Under the pieces are notes generated by a model. The model ran no database searches. It had not been told where the DNA came from and saw only the letters and a list, made by a program, of their open reading frames with translations. The position numbers and the translations under genes are program-made. This document shows, piece after piece, positions 16,225 through 25,256 of a DNA stretch of 64,000 nucleotides (position 1 is the first letter of the stretch; every line of letters begins with the position of its first letter). The stretch is from Streptomyces rhizoryzae (GTDB lineage: Bacteria; Actinomycetota; Actinomycetes; Streptomycetales; Streptomycetaceae), in NCBI RefSeq assembly GCF_023155275.1, contig NZ_JALMUV010000018.1:62001-126000 (forward strand), given 5' to 3'.

Positions 16225-17631
16225 ATGAGCCGTACGGTCGTCCGGGGCGGACTGGTCATCACCGCCGCCGAGGAAGTGCACGCCGACGTCCTGATCGAGA
16301 ACGGCCGGATCGCCGCCCTCGCCGCCTCCGACAGCCCCGCCGCCACCGGCTGGACCGCCGGCGCCGACCGCGTCCTGGACGCCACCGGCCGGTACGTCAT
16401 CCCGGGCGGCGTCGACGCGCACACCCACATGGAGCTGCCGTTCGGCGGCACCTCCGCCTCGGACACCTTCGCATCCGGGACCCGCGCGGCGGCCTGGGGC
16501 GGCACCACCACCATCATCGACTTCGCGGTGCAGTCCCGGGGCGCGGCGCTGCGGGCCGGCCTGGACACCTGGCACGCCAAGGCCGACGGCCAGTGCGCGA
16601 TCGACTACGCCTTCCACATGATCGTCTCGGACGTCAACGACGCGACGCTGCGGGAGATGGACGGCCTCGTCGCCGAGGGCCTGACCTCGTTCAAACTCTT
16701 CATGGCGTACCCGGGGGTCTTCTACTCCGACGACGGGCAGATCCTGCGCGCCATGCAGCGGGCCGGCGGGAACGGCGGCCTGATCATGATGCACGCCGAG
16801 AACGGCCTCGCCATCGATGTCCTCGTCCAGCAGGCCCTGGCCCGCGGTGAGACCGACCCGCGCCACCACGGCGAGGTCCGCAAGGCGCTCCTGGAGGCGG
16901 AGGCCACCCACCGCGCGATCCGCCTGGCGCAGGTCGCCGGGGCCCCGCTGTACGTGGTGCACGTCTCGGCCCGGGAGGCCGCCGCCGAACTGGCGCGCGC
17001 CCGCGCCGAGGAACTCCCGGTCTTCGGCGAGACCTGCCCGCAGTACCTCTTCCTGTCCACCGACAACCTCGCCGAACCGGGCTTCGAGGGCGCCAAGTAC
17101 GTGTGCAGCACGCCGCTGCGGCCCCGGGAGCACCAGGCGGCGCTCTGGCGGGCGCTGCGCCGCGACGACCTCCAGGTGGTCTCCACCGACCACTGCCCGT
17201 TCTGCTTCACCGGGCAGAAGGAGCTGGGCCGCGGCGACTTCTCCAAGATCCCCAACGGGCTGCCCGGCGTGGAGAACCGCATGGACCTGCTCCACCAGGC
17301 CGTCGTCGACGGCCACCTCTCCCGCCGCCGCTGGATCGAGATCGCCTGCGCCGCCCCGGCCCGGATGTTCGGCCTCCATCCGAAGAAGGGCACCCTCGCG
17401 CCGGGCTCCGACGCCGACCTCGTCATCTACGACCCGCACGCCGAGCAGACCGTCTCCGCCGCCACCCACCACATGAACGTCGACTACTCCGCCTACGAGG
17501 GCCGCCGGCTGACCGGGCGCGTTCAGACCGTCCTCTCCCGCGGGGAACCGGTCATCACCGACCGGGAGTTCACCGGCCGAGCCGGACACGGCCTCTACAC
17601 CCCGCGCGGCACCTGCCAGTACCTGACCTGA
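16225..17631 (+). CDS. hydA: Dihydropyrimidinase / D-hydantoinase
   Basis: Binuclear zinc cyclic amidohydrolase opening dihydrouracil or dihydrothymine (and hydantoins) to N-carbamoyl-beta-amino acids. At 468 residues it matches family length. The HxH pair is H66/H68 (DAHTHME), the carboxylated Lys is K157 in TSFKLFMAYPG, and further ligands lie in MMHAENG, YVVHVS and STDHCPFCF. A clear AGGGAG site precedes the ATG. The product is the substrate of the ureidopropionase encoded at 12795. The downstream LLM oxidoreductase gene starts 18 bases after the stop, so the two form an operon. Confidence 0.93.
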   Translation: MSRTVVRGGLVITAAEEVHADVLIENGRIAALAASDSPAATGWTAGADRVLDATGRYVIPGGVDAHTHMELPFGGTSASDTFASGTRAAAWGGTTTIIDFAVQSRGAALRAGLDTWHAKADGQCAIDYAFHMIVSDVNDATLREMDGLVAEGLTSFKLFMAYPGVFYSDDGQILRAMQRAGGNGGLIMMHAENGLAIDVLVQQALARGETDPRHHGEVRKALLEAEATHRAIRLAQVAGAPLYVVHVSAREAAAELARARAEELPVFGETCPQYLFLSTDNLAEPGFEGAKYVCSTPLRPREHQAALWRALRRDDLQVVSTDHCPFCFTGQKELGRGDFSKIPNGLPGVENRMDLLHQAVVDGHLSRRRWIEIACAAPARMFGLHPKKGTLAPGSDADLVIYDPHAEQTVSAATHHMNVDYSAYEGRRLTGRVQTVLSRGEPVITDREFTGRAGHGLYTPRGTCQYLT

Positions 17632-17649
17632 GAACCAGGGGGCACCACC

Positions 17650-18672
17650 ATGGATTTCGGACTCGTCCTGCAGACCGACCCGCCGGCCTCCGGGGTCGTC
17701 GCCCTCATGCAGCGCGCGGAGGCGGCCGGCTTCACCCACGGCTGGACGTTCGACTCGTGCGTGCTGTGGCAGGAGCCGTTCGTCATCTACAGCCGCATCC
17801 TGGCCGAGACCAGCCGCCTCACGGTCGGCCCGATGGTCACCAACCCCGGCACCCGCACCTGGGAGGTCACCGCCTCCACCTTCGCCACCCTCAACGACAT
17901 GTACGGCAACCGCACGGTGTGCGGGATCGGCCGCGGCGACTCCGCGATGCGGGTGGCCGGCCGCAAGCCGAACACCCTGGCGCGGATAAGCGAGGCCGCC
18001 AAGGTCATCCGGGCCCTGGCGCGCGGCGAGGAGGCCGACCTCGGCGGCGGCACGGTCGTGCGGTTCCCCTGGGTGCGCGACGGCGCCCACCTGCCGGTCT
18101 GGATGGCCGCCTACGGCCCCCGGGCGCTGCGCATGACCGGCGAGGAGGCCGACGGGTTCATCCTCCAGCTGGCCGACCCGTTCCTGACCGAGTGGATGGT
18201 CAAGGCGGTCCGGGACGCCGCCGCGGCGGCCGGCCGCGACCCGTCCGACGTCACCGTCTGCGTCGCCGCCCCCGCCTACGTCACCGCGGACGACTCGCCC
18301 GCCGCGCTCGCCCACGCCCGCGAGCAGTGCCGCTGGTTCGGCGGCATGGTCGGCAACCACGTCGCCGACCTGGTGGCCAAGTACGGCACCGACTCGGGCG
18401 CCGTCCCGCACGAGCTGACCGACTACATCGCGGCCCGCCGGGGCTACGACTACGCGCACCACGGCCGCTCCGGCAACCCCGACACCGCGTTCGTCCCCGA
18501 CGGGATCGTCGACCGCTTCTGCCTCGTCGGGCCCGTCGCCGCCCACATCGAGAAGCTGCGCAGCCTCCGGGAACTGGGCGTGGACCAGTTCGCGCTGTAC
18601 GCCATGCACGACGCCAAGGAGGCGGTGATCGACGCCTACGGGAGCGAGGTCATCCCCGCACTGAACGGCTGA
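17650..18672 (+). CDS. LLM-class (F420-dependent type) oxidoreductase of hydantoinase clusters
   Basis: A 340-residue TIM-barrel luciferase-like enzyme. It shows MDFGLVLQTDPPASGVVALM, GFTHGWTFDS, RLTVGPMVTNPGTRTWEVTA, GIGRGDSAMRVAGRKP and PVWMAAYGPRALRMTGEEADG, typical of the bacterial F420-dependent LLM group (I recall the TIGR03842 subgroup as commonly adjacent to hydantoinase genes). It lies 18 bases after dihydropyrimidinase. No conventional iron-sulfur dihydropyrimidine dehydrogenase is visible, so a role in reducing uracil or thymine, or in recycling a pyrimidine derivative, is a reasonable hypothesis. FMN rather than F420 use cannot be excluded from sequence alone. Confidence 0.85.
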   Translation: MDFGLVLQTDPPASGVVALMQRAEAAGFTHGWTFDSCVLWQEPFVIYSRILAETSRLTVGPMVTNPGTRTWEVTASTFATLNDMYGNRTVCGIGRGDSAMRVAGRKPNTLARISEAAKVIRALARGEEADLGGGTVVRFPWVRDGAHLPVWMAAYGPRALRMTGEEADGFILQLADPFLTEWMVKAVRDAAAAAGRDPSDVTVCVAAPAYVTADDSPAALAHAREQCRWFGGMVGNHVADLVAKYGTDSGAVPHELTDYIAARRGYDYAHHGRSGNPDTAFVPDGIVDRFCLVGPVAAHIEKLRSLRELGVDQFALYAMHDAKEAVIDAYGSEVIPALNG

Positions 18673-18694
18673 GGCGGCCCCGGCGCGCCGCGTC

Positions 18695-19762
18695 TCACGG
18701 CACCCGCGTCAGCCACTCGGCGGAGGCGAACTTGCCCGCGGCCAGCTCCCGGGCCCGGGCCAGTTCCGCCGCCGAGACCGCGCCCGCCGCACCGCCGTAC
18801 CGGGCGCGGAACGACGCGATCATCCGGTCGATCACCTCCGCCCGCGGCAGCCCGGTCTGCCGCCGCAGCGGATCCACCCGCTTCTTCGCGCTGGTGGTGC
18901 CCTTGTCGGACAGCTTCTCCCGGCCGATCCGCAGCACCTGCACCATCTTCTCCGCGTCGATGTCGTACGACATCGTCACGTGGTGCAGCACCGCGCCACC
19001 GCCGGCCACCACCCGCTTCTGCGCCGCCCCGGCGATCTTCCCGGCCTCGGTGGCGATGTCGTTCAGCGGCTTATACCACGCCCGGATGCCCATGTCGCCG
19101 AGGGCCGCCAGCACCCAGTCGTCCAGATAGGCGTAGCTGTCCGCGAAACTCAGGCCCTGCACGAGGGAGTTGGGCACGCACAGCGAGTAGGTGATGGTGT
19201 TGCCCGGCTCGACGAACATCGCGCCGCCGCCGGAGATCCGCCGCACGACCGTGACACCGTGCCGCGCCGCGCCCTGCGGATCGACCTCGTTGCGCAGCGA
19301 CTGGAAACTGCCGATGATCACCGCCGGGCGGTCCCACTCCCACACCCGCAGCGTCGGCGGCCGCCGCCCGGCCGCGACCTCCCCCGTCAGCACCTCGTCC
19401 AGCGCCATGTGCAGCTCCGGGGACTGCGGGCCCTCGTGGATGATCTGCCAGGCGAAGTCGGTCCACTCCCGGGCCCCGGCCACCGCCCGCCGCACCGCGA
19501 TGCCCACCGCCTCGCTGCTGAAGCCGAACAGCACCGCGCCGGCCGGCAGCGCCGCGTCGATCCGGGCGGCCAGCCCGCGCGCGTCGGTGTCCGCCGGGGC
19601 GCCCTCCAGCGCGCCGTTGATCGCGTCCAGCGCCTCGTCCGGCTCCAGGAAGAAGTCCCCGGCGACCCGGACGCCGCGCAGCGCCCCGCCGGCCACGTCC
19701 AGATCGACGACCACCAGCTTGCCGCCCGGCACCTTGTACTCACCGTGGTGCTTGCCCTGCAC
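18695..19762 (-). CDS. Lipoate-protein ligase family protein with N-terminal accessory domain
   Basis: A 355-residue predicted lipoate/octanoate attachment enzyme. The catalytic BPL/LplA domain occupies roughly residues 110-355: HMALDEVL, RPAVIIGSFQSLRNEVD, VVRRISGGGAMF, TITYSLCVP and the Lys-containing NDIATEAGKIAGAAQKR. Residues 5-95 (GEYKVPGGKLVVVDLDV through AVLFGFSSEAVG) look like the small accessory domain that in E. coli LplA sits at the C-terminus, here at the front. The GTG at 19762 has AAGGACGGAG just upstream. It stands alone on the minus strand. Scavenging of lipoate for 2-oxoacid dehydrogenases or the glycine cleavage system is the expected role. Confidence 0.85.
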   Translation of the reverse strand: MQGKHHGEYKVPGGKLVVVDLDVAGGALRGVRVAGDFFLEPDEALDAINGALEGAPADTDARGLAARIDAALPAGAVLFGFSSEAVGIAVRRAVAGAREWTDFAWQIIHEGPQSPELHMALDEVLTGEVAAGRRPPTLRVWEWDRPAVIIGSFQSLRNEVDPQGAARHGVTVVRRISGGGAMFVEPGNTITYSLCVPNSLVQGLSFADSYAYLDDWVLAALGDMGIRAWYKPLNDIATEAGKIAGAAQKRVVAGGGAVLHHVTMSYDIDAEKMVQVLRIGREKLSDKGTTSAKKRVDPLRRQTGLPRAEVIDRMIASFRARYGGAAGAVSAAELARARELAAGKFASAEWLTRVP

Positions 19763-19906
19763 GGCCCTCTCCGTCCTTCCACGACCGGCTGCCCGAATCC
19801 CCCGCACGGCACGCGGCCGACAGCGGCGTCAACCGTAACGCGGCCACCCGCATTCCCGGCACGACGGACCGGACCGCGGGCGGCCCCGGGCGGAGCCGCG
19901 GCGGGG

Positions 19907-20653
19907 TCAGCCCAGCGCGTCCAGCAGCCGCGGCAGCGCCGTCCCGATCGGCTCCCTGACCACCTGGGCGGCCAGCGGGTCGTACGGCGTCGGCTCGGCG
20001 TTGACGATCACCAGCCGGGCGCCGTGCTCCGCGGCCACCCCGGCCAGCGACGCGGCCGGCTGTACCTGGAGCGTGCTGCCCACCGCGAAGAACAGCTCGG
20101 CGGCCTTCGCCACCGCCAGCGCCTCGCCGAGCACCCGCGGATCCAGCCGCTCCCCGAACATCACCGTCGCCGACTTCAGGATCCCGCCGCACTCCCGGCA
20201 CGCCGGATCCGGCTCGCCCGCCGCCACCCGCGCGAGCGCGTCCGCCATCGGGGACCGCGCCCCGCAGCCGGTGCACACCACCTCGCGGACCGTGCCGTGG
20301 AGTTCCAGCACCTTCCGGGCCGGCATCCCGGCGAGCTGGTGCAGCCCGTCCACGTTCTGGGTGAGCACCCGCACCGGCGTCCCGGACCGCTCCAGCCGGG
20401 CCACCGCCTCGTGCGCGGCGTTCGGCCGGGCCCGGAACGCGGGGCTTTGCTGCCGCATCCGCCAGGACCGCCGCCGGATCTCCGGGTCGGCCATGTACGC
20501 CTCGTAGGTGACCAGCTTCTCGGCCTCCGGGTCGCGCCGCCACAGCCCGTTCGGACCGCGGTAGTCGGGGATCCCGGAGTCGGTGGAGATGCCGGCCCCG
20601 GTCAGGATCGCGACCAGGGGGCGGCCCCCCGGCCGGCCGTCGCTGCTGCTCAT
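19907..20653 (-). CDS. NAD-dependent protein deacylase (sirtuin)
   Basis: The 248-residue class III deacylase has the sirtuin motifs in order: LTGAGISTDSGIPDYRGPNGLW (NAD pocket), LTQNVDGLH, the general base His in ELHGTVREV, and the zinc site CTGC...CREC (four Cys). VMFGE and VGSTLQVQPAA complete the Rossmann part. Typical substrates are acetylated acyl-CoA synthetases. The ATG at 20653 has TACGCT six bases in front and no ribosome site, suggesting a leaderless mRNA. The neighbouring divergent gene is a gamma-glutamyltransferase homologue with no evident functional link. Confidence 0.93.
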   Translation of the reverse strand: MSSSDGRPGGRPLVAILTGAGISTDSGIPDYRGPNGLWRRDPEAEKLVTYEAYMADPEIRRRSWRMRQQSPAFRARPNAAHEAVARLERSGTPVRVLTQNVDGLHQLAGMPARKVLELHGTVREVVCTGCGARSPMADALARVAAGEPDPACRECGGILKSATVMFGERLDPRVLGEALAVAKAAELFFAVGSTLQVQPAASLAGVAAEHGARLVIVNAEPTPYDPLAAQVVREPIGTALPRLLDALG

Positions 20654-20659
20654 GCGCCG

Positions 20660-20665
20660 AGCGTA
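20660..20665 (-). promoter_or_regulatory. Leaderless -10 element of the sirtuin gene
   Basis: TACGCT lies exactly six bases before the sirtuin ATG, so transcription should start at or next to the A of ATG. No convincing -35 hexamer is visible at 17-18 bases, as is common for this promoter class in actinobacteria. Confidence 0.55.
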
Positions 20666-20822
20666 CGGAACGGGGCGGGGCCCGGCGACCCGGTTTCCGC
20701 ACACCCGGGACGCACCGCCCGGCACGCCCGCCGCACACCGGGGGAGGCTGGTGGAAGGCCGGGGACGTGCGGGAGGGTACCGGTGATCAGCGACCCGACG
20801 AGCCGCGACGAGGAGCCGTTTC

Positions 20823-22673
20823 GTGTTCACCACCCGCCCCACCCTCCAAGGCACCTTCGGGATGGCCGCCACCACCCACTGGCTGGCGTCCCAGTCGGCG
20901 ATGGCCGTCCTGGAGGACGGCGGCAACGCCTTCGACGCCGCCGTCGCCGCCGGGTTCGTGCTGCACGTCGTCGAACCGCACCTGAACGGGCCGGCCGGCG
21001 AGGTCCCCATCCTCCTGGCGCCCGCGGGCGGACCGGTCCGGGTGCTGTGCGGCCAGGGCCCCGCCCCGGCCGGCGCGACCGTGGCCCACTACACCTCCCT
21101 CGGCCTCGACCTGGTGCCCGGCACCGGCCCCCTCGCCGCCGCCGTCCCCGGCGCCTTCGACGCCTGGATGCTGCTGCTGCGCGACCACGGCACCAAGTCC
21201 CTGGCCGAGGTGCTGCGCTACGCCATCGGCTACGCCGAGCACGGCCACCCCGCCGTCGAGCGGATAGGGGAGACCGTGGAGACCGTCCGGGAGCTCTTCG
21301 AGACCGAGTGGACCACCTCCGCCGCGCTCTACCTCCGCGGCGGCCGCGCCGTCCGCCCCGGCGAACTCCTCACCAACCGGCCGCTGGCCGCCACCTGGCG
21401 CCGCCTGCTCACCGAGGCCGAGGCGGCCTCCGCGGACCGGGCGGCGCAGATCGACGCCGCCCGCCGCATCTGGCGCGAGGGCTTCATCGGGGAGGCGCTC
21501 GCCGACTTCGCCGCCCGCCCCGCCATGGACACCTCCGGCGAACGCCACGCCGGCACCCTCACCGGCGACGACCTGGCCGCCTTCACCGCCACCTACGAGG
21601 AGCCGGTCACCCACGACTGGCGCGGCTGGACCGTCGCCAAGGCCGGCGGCTGGACCCAGGGCCCCGCCTTCCTCCAGCAACTCGCCCTGCTCCCCGAGGA
21701 GTTGCCCGCGTACGGCAGCCCCGACTACGTCCACCTGCTGATCGAGGGCTGCAAACTCGCCATGGCCGACCGCGAGGCGTGGTACGGCGATGCCGCCGAC
21801 GTCCCGCTCACCGACCTCCTCGGCGCGGACTACAACGCCGCCCGCCGCGCCCTGATCGGCCCCGGCGCCTCGTACGCGCTGCGGCCCGGCAGCCCCGGGG
21901 GCCGCACCCCGCGGCTGAGCGCGCACGTGCTGGCGGCCGCCGCCGGGGAGCGCGGCGCGGGCCCGGCGGGCGCCGCGGCCCGCGGGGCGGGGGAGCCGAC
22001 CGTGGCCCGCGGCACCGGACGCGGGGAGCCGCCCGCCGTCGCCCCCGAGGTGGACCGGGACGGCACCACCCGCGGCGACACCTGCCACATCGACATCGCC
22101 GACCGCTGGGGCAACCTCGTCTCCGCGACCCCGTCCGGCGGCTGGCTCCAGTCCAACCCGGTGATCCCCGCCCTCGGCTTCCCGCTCGGCACCCGCCTCC
22201 AGATGGCCTGGCTGGAGGAGGGCCTGCCCAACTCCCTCACCCCCGGCCGCCGTCCCCGCACCACCCTCACCCCCTCCCTCGCCCTGCGCGACGGCGTGCC
22301 CGTGTTGGCGTTCGGCACCCCCGGCGGCGACCAGCAGGACCAGTGGCAGCTGCACTTCTTCCTGGCCGTCGCGCTCCGCCCGCACCGGCGCGGCGGACTC
22401 GACCTCCAGGGCGCCATCGACGCCCCGAACTGGCACAACGACTCCTTCCCCGGCTCCTTCTTCCCGCGCGCCATGCGGCCGGGCGGCGTCACCGTGGAGT
22501 CCCGCCTCGGCGAGGGCGTCATCGGGGAACTGCGCCGCCGGGGGCACGACGTCACGGTGGGTGCGCCGTGGTCCGAGGGCCGGCTGTCCGCGGTGGGCCG
22601 CGACCCGGAGACCGGGGTGCTCTCGGCCGCCGCCAACCCGCGCGGGATGCAGGGGTACGCGGTCGGCCGCTGA
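20823..22673 (+). CDS. Cytosolic gamma-glutamyltransferase-family protein
   Basis: A 616-residue Ntn-hydrolase proenzyme of the gamma-glutamyltransferase family without signal peptide, so it acts inside the cell, unlike the homologue at 6571. It keeps the family framework (LEDGGNAFDAAVAAGFVL, AVPGAFDAWMLLL, and GFIGEALADFAARP in the large subunit). The probable autoprocessing Thr is T420 in GDTCHIDIADRWGN, aligned with TTH of true GGTs. FGTPGGDQQDQWQLHFF replaces the usual GSPGG loop. A low-complexity Ala/Gly/Pro segment lies about residues 375-405, before the cleavage site. The GTG start has GAGGAG nine bases upstream. The substrate may be another gamma-glutamyl amide or an acyl amide. Confidence 0.85.
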   Translation: MFTTRPTLQGTFGMAATTHWLASQSAMAVLEDGGNAFDAAVAAGFVLHVVEPHLNGPAGEVPILLAPAGGPVRVLCGQGPAPAGATVAHYTSLGLDLVPGTGPLAAAVPGAFDAWMLLLRDHGTKSLAEVLRYAIGYAEHGHPAVERIGETVETVRELFETEWTTSAALYLRGGRAVRPGELLTNRPLAATWRRLLTEAEAASADRAAQIDAARRIWREGFIGEALADFAARPAMDTSGERHAGTLTGDDLAAFTATYEEPVTHDWRGWTVAKAGGWTQGPAFLQQLALLPEELPAYGSPDYVHLLIEGCKLAMADREAWYGDAADVPLTDLLGADYNAARRALIGPGASYALRPGSPGGRTPRLSAHVLAAAAGERGAGPAGAAARGAGEPTVARGTGRGEPPAVAPEVDRDGTTRGDTCHIDIADRWGNLVSATPSGGWLQSNPVIPALGFPLGTRLQMAWLEEGLPNSLTPGRRPRTTLTPSLALRDGVPVLAFGTPGGDQQDQWQLHFFLAVALRPHRRGGLDLQGAIDAPNWHNDSFPGSFFPRAMRPGGVTVESRLGEGVIGELRRRGHDVTVGAPWSEGRLSAVGRDPETGVLSAAANPRGMQGYAVGR

Positions 22674-22868
22674 CCGTCACCACCGCCCGCGCAACCACCC
22701 CGCACCCACCCCCGCGGCACCGCGCCGGCCTGCGGAAACGACGGCGGGGCGGGTGCTGCCCCGAGGCCCGCGCACGGTCTCCGGCGGCACCCGCCCGTTG
22801 CCCCGGCGGCACCCGGAGTTCACCCCGGCGCCGGCCGGAGTGTCAGTGCGGCATGGTTCGATGGACGC

Positions 22869-23786
22869 ATGATCGAAGCACTGCACACCCCCACCCAGGG
22901 AGCCACCACGGACCTCACCGACGCCTTCACCCCCACCGCCGCGGCCACCGCGGCCACCGCGGCCGACGTGCTGGCCGCGTTCGACCCGGCCGCCGTCGAG
23001 ACGGCCGTCCGCCGGGCCGCCGCCGACGAGATCATGCCCCGCTTCCGCCAGCTCGCCGCCGAGGACGTCGTCCAGAAGAACGGCCCGCACGACCTCGTCA
23101 CCACCGCCGACCGGCGCGCCGAGGAGCACCTCACCGCGGCCCTCACCGCCCTGCTGCCCGGCTCCCGGGTCGTCGGCGAGGAAGCCGTGCACGCCGACCC
23201 CGCCGTCCTCGGCGCCCTGCACGGCGACGCCCCCGTCTGGATCGTCGACCCGGTCGACGGCACCCGCCAGTTCGTCCACGGCGACCCCGGCTTCGCGACC
23301 TTGGTCGCCCTCGCCCACCACGGCGAGGTCCTCGCCTCCTGGACGTACGCCCCCGCGCTCGGCCAGCTGGCCACCGCCCGCCGCGGCGCCGGCGCCTGGC
23401 TGGGCGGCGAGCGCCTCACCGCCGGCCACCCCGCCCCCGGCGCCGCCCTGGAGGTCGCCACCTCCCACCCGGACTTCACCACCGACGCCCAGAAGCGCGT
23501 ACTGGCCGCCCTCGACACCCCCGGCGTCGCCCCCCGCCCCTGCGGCTCGGCGGGCCTGGAGTACCTCCACATAGCCCAGGGCCGGCTGGACGCCACGGCC
23601 TTCAGCTGGGAGAACGCCTGGGACCACGCCGCCGGACTCCTCCTCGTCCACGAAGCCGGCGGCGCGAGCGGTACGGTCGCCGGGCAGCCCTTCCGCATCG
23701 GAGGCGGGAACGCCCTCCCCTTCACCGCGGCACGGGACGCCGCCACGGCCCGGCGTATCCTCGGACTGCTGGCGGCCGCCAACTGA
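22869..23786 (+). CDS. Inositol monophosphatase-family phosphatase
   Basis: The 305-residue Mg-dependent phosphatase of the IMPase/FBPase fold has motif 1 VGEEAV, motif 2 WIVDPVDGTRQFVHGDPGF (metal Asp residues) and motif 3 WENAWDHAAGLLLVHEAGG. Family substrates include inositol phosphates, histidinol phosphate, NADP and 3'-phosphoadenosine 5'-phosphate; the specificity is not visible here. The first 40 residues are Thr/Ala-rich and probably disordered. No ribosome site precedes ATG 22869. TTCGAT sits six bases before it, a poor version of the leaderless -10 arrangement. Confidence 0.88.
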   Translation: MIEALHTPTQGATTDLTDAFTPTAAATAATAADVLAAFDPAAVETAVRRAAADEIMPRFRQLAAEDVVQKNGPHDLVTTADRRAEEHLTAALTALLPGSRVVGEEAVHADPAVLGALHGDAPVWIVDPVDGTRQFVHGDPGFATLVALAHHGEVLASWTYAPALGQLATARRGAGAWLGGERLTAGHPAPGAALEVATSHPDFTTDAQKRVLAALDTPGVAPRPCGSAGLEYLHIAQGRLDATAFSWENAWDHAAGLLLVHEAGGASGTVAGQPFRIGGGNALPFTAARDAATARRILGLLAAAN

Positions 23787-23826
23787 TCCTCACCGGCGAG
23801 GGTCGGACACGAGGGGAGTGGCGCAG

Positions 23827-25248
23827 GTGCCGACGATGCTCGACGCCGTGGTGATCGGTTCGGGGCCCAACGGCCTGACGGCCGCGGTCGAACTCGCCCG
23901 CCGCGGGATGTCCGTGGAGGTCTTCGAGGCCCGCGACGCCCTCGGCGGCGGAGCCCGTACGGAGGAACTCACCCTCCCCGGCTTCCGCCACGACCCCTGC
24001 TCCGCCGTGCACCCGCTCGGCGTCGGCTCGCCCGCCTTCCGCGCCATGCCCCTGGACCGGCACGGCCTGGAATGGCTCCACCCCGAGCTGCCGATGGCGC
24101 ACCCGTTCCCCGACGGCACCGCCGCGGTGCTGGCCCACTCCGTCGGCGAGACCGCGATGTCCTTCGGGCCGCGCGACGCGGGCACCTACCGCCGCCTGGT
24201 CGCCCCCTTCATCGGCAAGTGGGACACCATGGCCCACGACTTCCTCCGCACCCAGTGGCTCGGCCTGCCCCGCGACCCGGTGACCTACGCCCGCTTCGGC
24301 CTGGTCGCCGCCCAGCCGGCCGCCCTGCTCAACCGCCGCTTCACCGGCGAGAAGGCCCGCGGCCTGATCGCCGGCCTCGCCGCGCACGCCAACGCCCCGC
24401 TGCGCGGTCCGGGCACCAGCGGTCTGGCCCTGATGTTCGCCCTGGCCGCGCACGCCAACGGCTGGCCGGTGCCGCGCGGCGGCTCCCAGGCCGTCTCGGA
24501 CGCCCTGGCCGGCCTGCTGCGCGCGCACGGCGGCGCCGTCCACACCGGCTTCGAGGTCAAGCGCCTGGACGACCTCCCGCCCGCCCGCGCCTACGTCTTC
24601 GACACCTCCCCGACCGCCCTCGCCCGGATCGCCGGCCTGGGCAACGCCTACCGCGACGTGGTCTACGGCCCCAGCGTCTTCAAGGTCGACTACGCGCTCT
24701 CCGGGCCCGTCCCCTGGACCGCCGCCGAGGCCCGCCGCGCCGGCACCGTCCACATCGGCCCCACCAGCGGGGAGATCGGTGCGTCCCTGGCCGCCGCCAC
24801 CGAAGGCCGCGACCCTTCCGTCCCCTTCCTCATCACCGCCCAGCCCAGCCTGATCGACCCCACCCGCGCCCCCGAGGGCAAGCACACCTTCTGGGCCTAC
24901 GGCCACGTCCCCAACGGCTGGGAGGGTGACGCCACCGACGCCGTCGAGCGGCAGATCGAGCGGTTCGCCCCCGGCTTCCGCGACCTCGTCCTGGCCCGCG
25001 CCGTCGCCGGCCCCCCGCAGCTCGCCGCCCGCAACGCCAACTACGTCGGCGGCGACACCGCCACCGGCTCCGCCGCGGGCCTGCGCCTCCTCATCCGCCC
25101 CAAGCTCACCCGCGTCCCCTACGAGACCGCCCACCCCGCGGTCTACCTCTGCTCCCAGGCCACCCCGCCCGGCCCCGGCGTCCACGGCATGTCCGGCCAC
25201 TACGCCGCCAAGGCCGTCTGGCGCCGCCTGCGCGGCGGGCGCGGCTGA
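23827..25248 (+). CDS. Phytoene-dehydrogenase-like FAD oxidoreductase
   Basis: A flavoprotein of about 473 residues with an N-terminal dinucleotide fold (VVIGSGPNGLTAAVELARRG) and the carotenoid desaturase/amine oxidase layout: DALGGGARTEELTLPGF, LMFALAAHANGWPVPRGGSQAVSDALA, and the C-terminal FAD contact SATPPGPGVHGMSG-like segment (CSQATPPGPGVHGMSGH). Such stand-alone members (NAD(P)/FAD-dependent oxidoreductases) are often not carotenoid enzymes, and no crt genes are nearby. GTG 23827 has GGGGAG eight bases upstream and is preferred; GTG 23818 would overlap that site and ATG 23836 is also possible. It ends beside a decayed DUF2975 gene. Confidence 0.85.
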   Translation: MPTMLDAVVIGSGPNGLTAAVELARRGMSVEVFEARDALGGGARTEELTLPGFRHDPCSAVHPLGVGSPAFRAMPLDRHGLEWLHPELPMAHPFPDGTAAVLAHSVGETAMSFGPRDAGTYRRLVAPFIGKWDTMAHDFLRTQWLGLPRDPVTYARFGLVAAQPAALLNRRFTGEKARGLIAGLAAHANAPLRGPGTSGLALMFALAAHANGWPVPRGGSQAVSDALAGLLRAHGGAVHTGFEVKRLDDLPPARAYVFDTSPTALARIAGLGNAYRDVVYGPSVFKVDYALSGPVPWTAAEARRAGTVHIGPTSGEIGASLAAATEGRDPSVPFLITAQPSLIDPTRAPEGKHTFWAYGHVPNGWEGDATDAVERQIERFAPGFRDLVLARAVAGPPQLAARNANYVGGDTATGSAAGLRLLIRPKLTRVPYETAHPAVYLCSQATPPGPGVHGMSGHYAAKAVWRRLRGGRG

Positions 25249-25256
25249 GGGGGCGG

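Noticed and set aside
21960..22060. Frameshift in the second gamma-glutamyltransferase at its Ala/Gly-rich segment
   Set aside because: The frame stays open and the conserved small-subunit motifs follow in the same frame; it is an insertion of low-complexity sequence, not a break.
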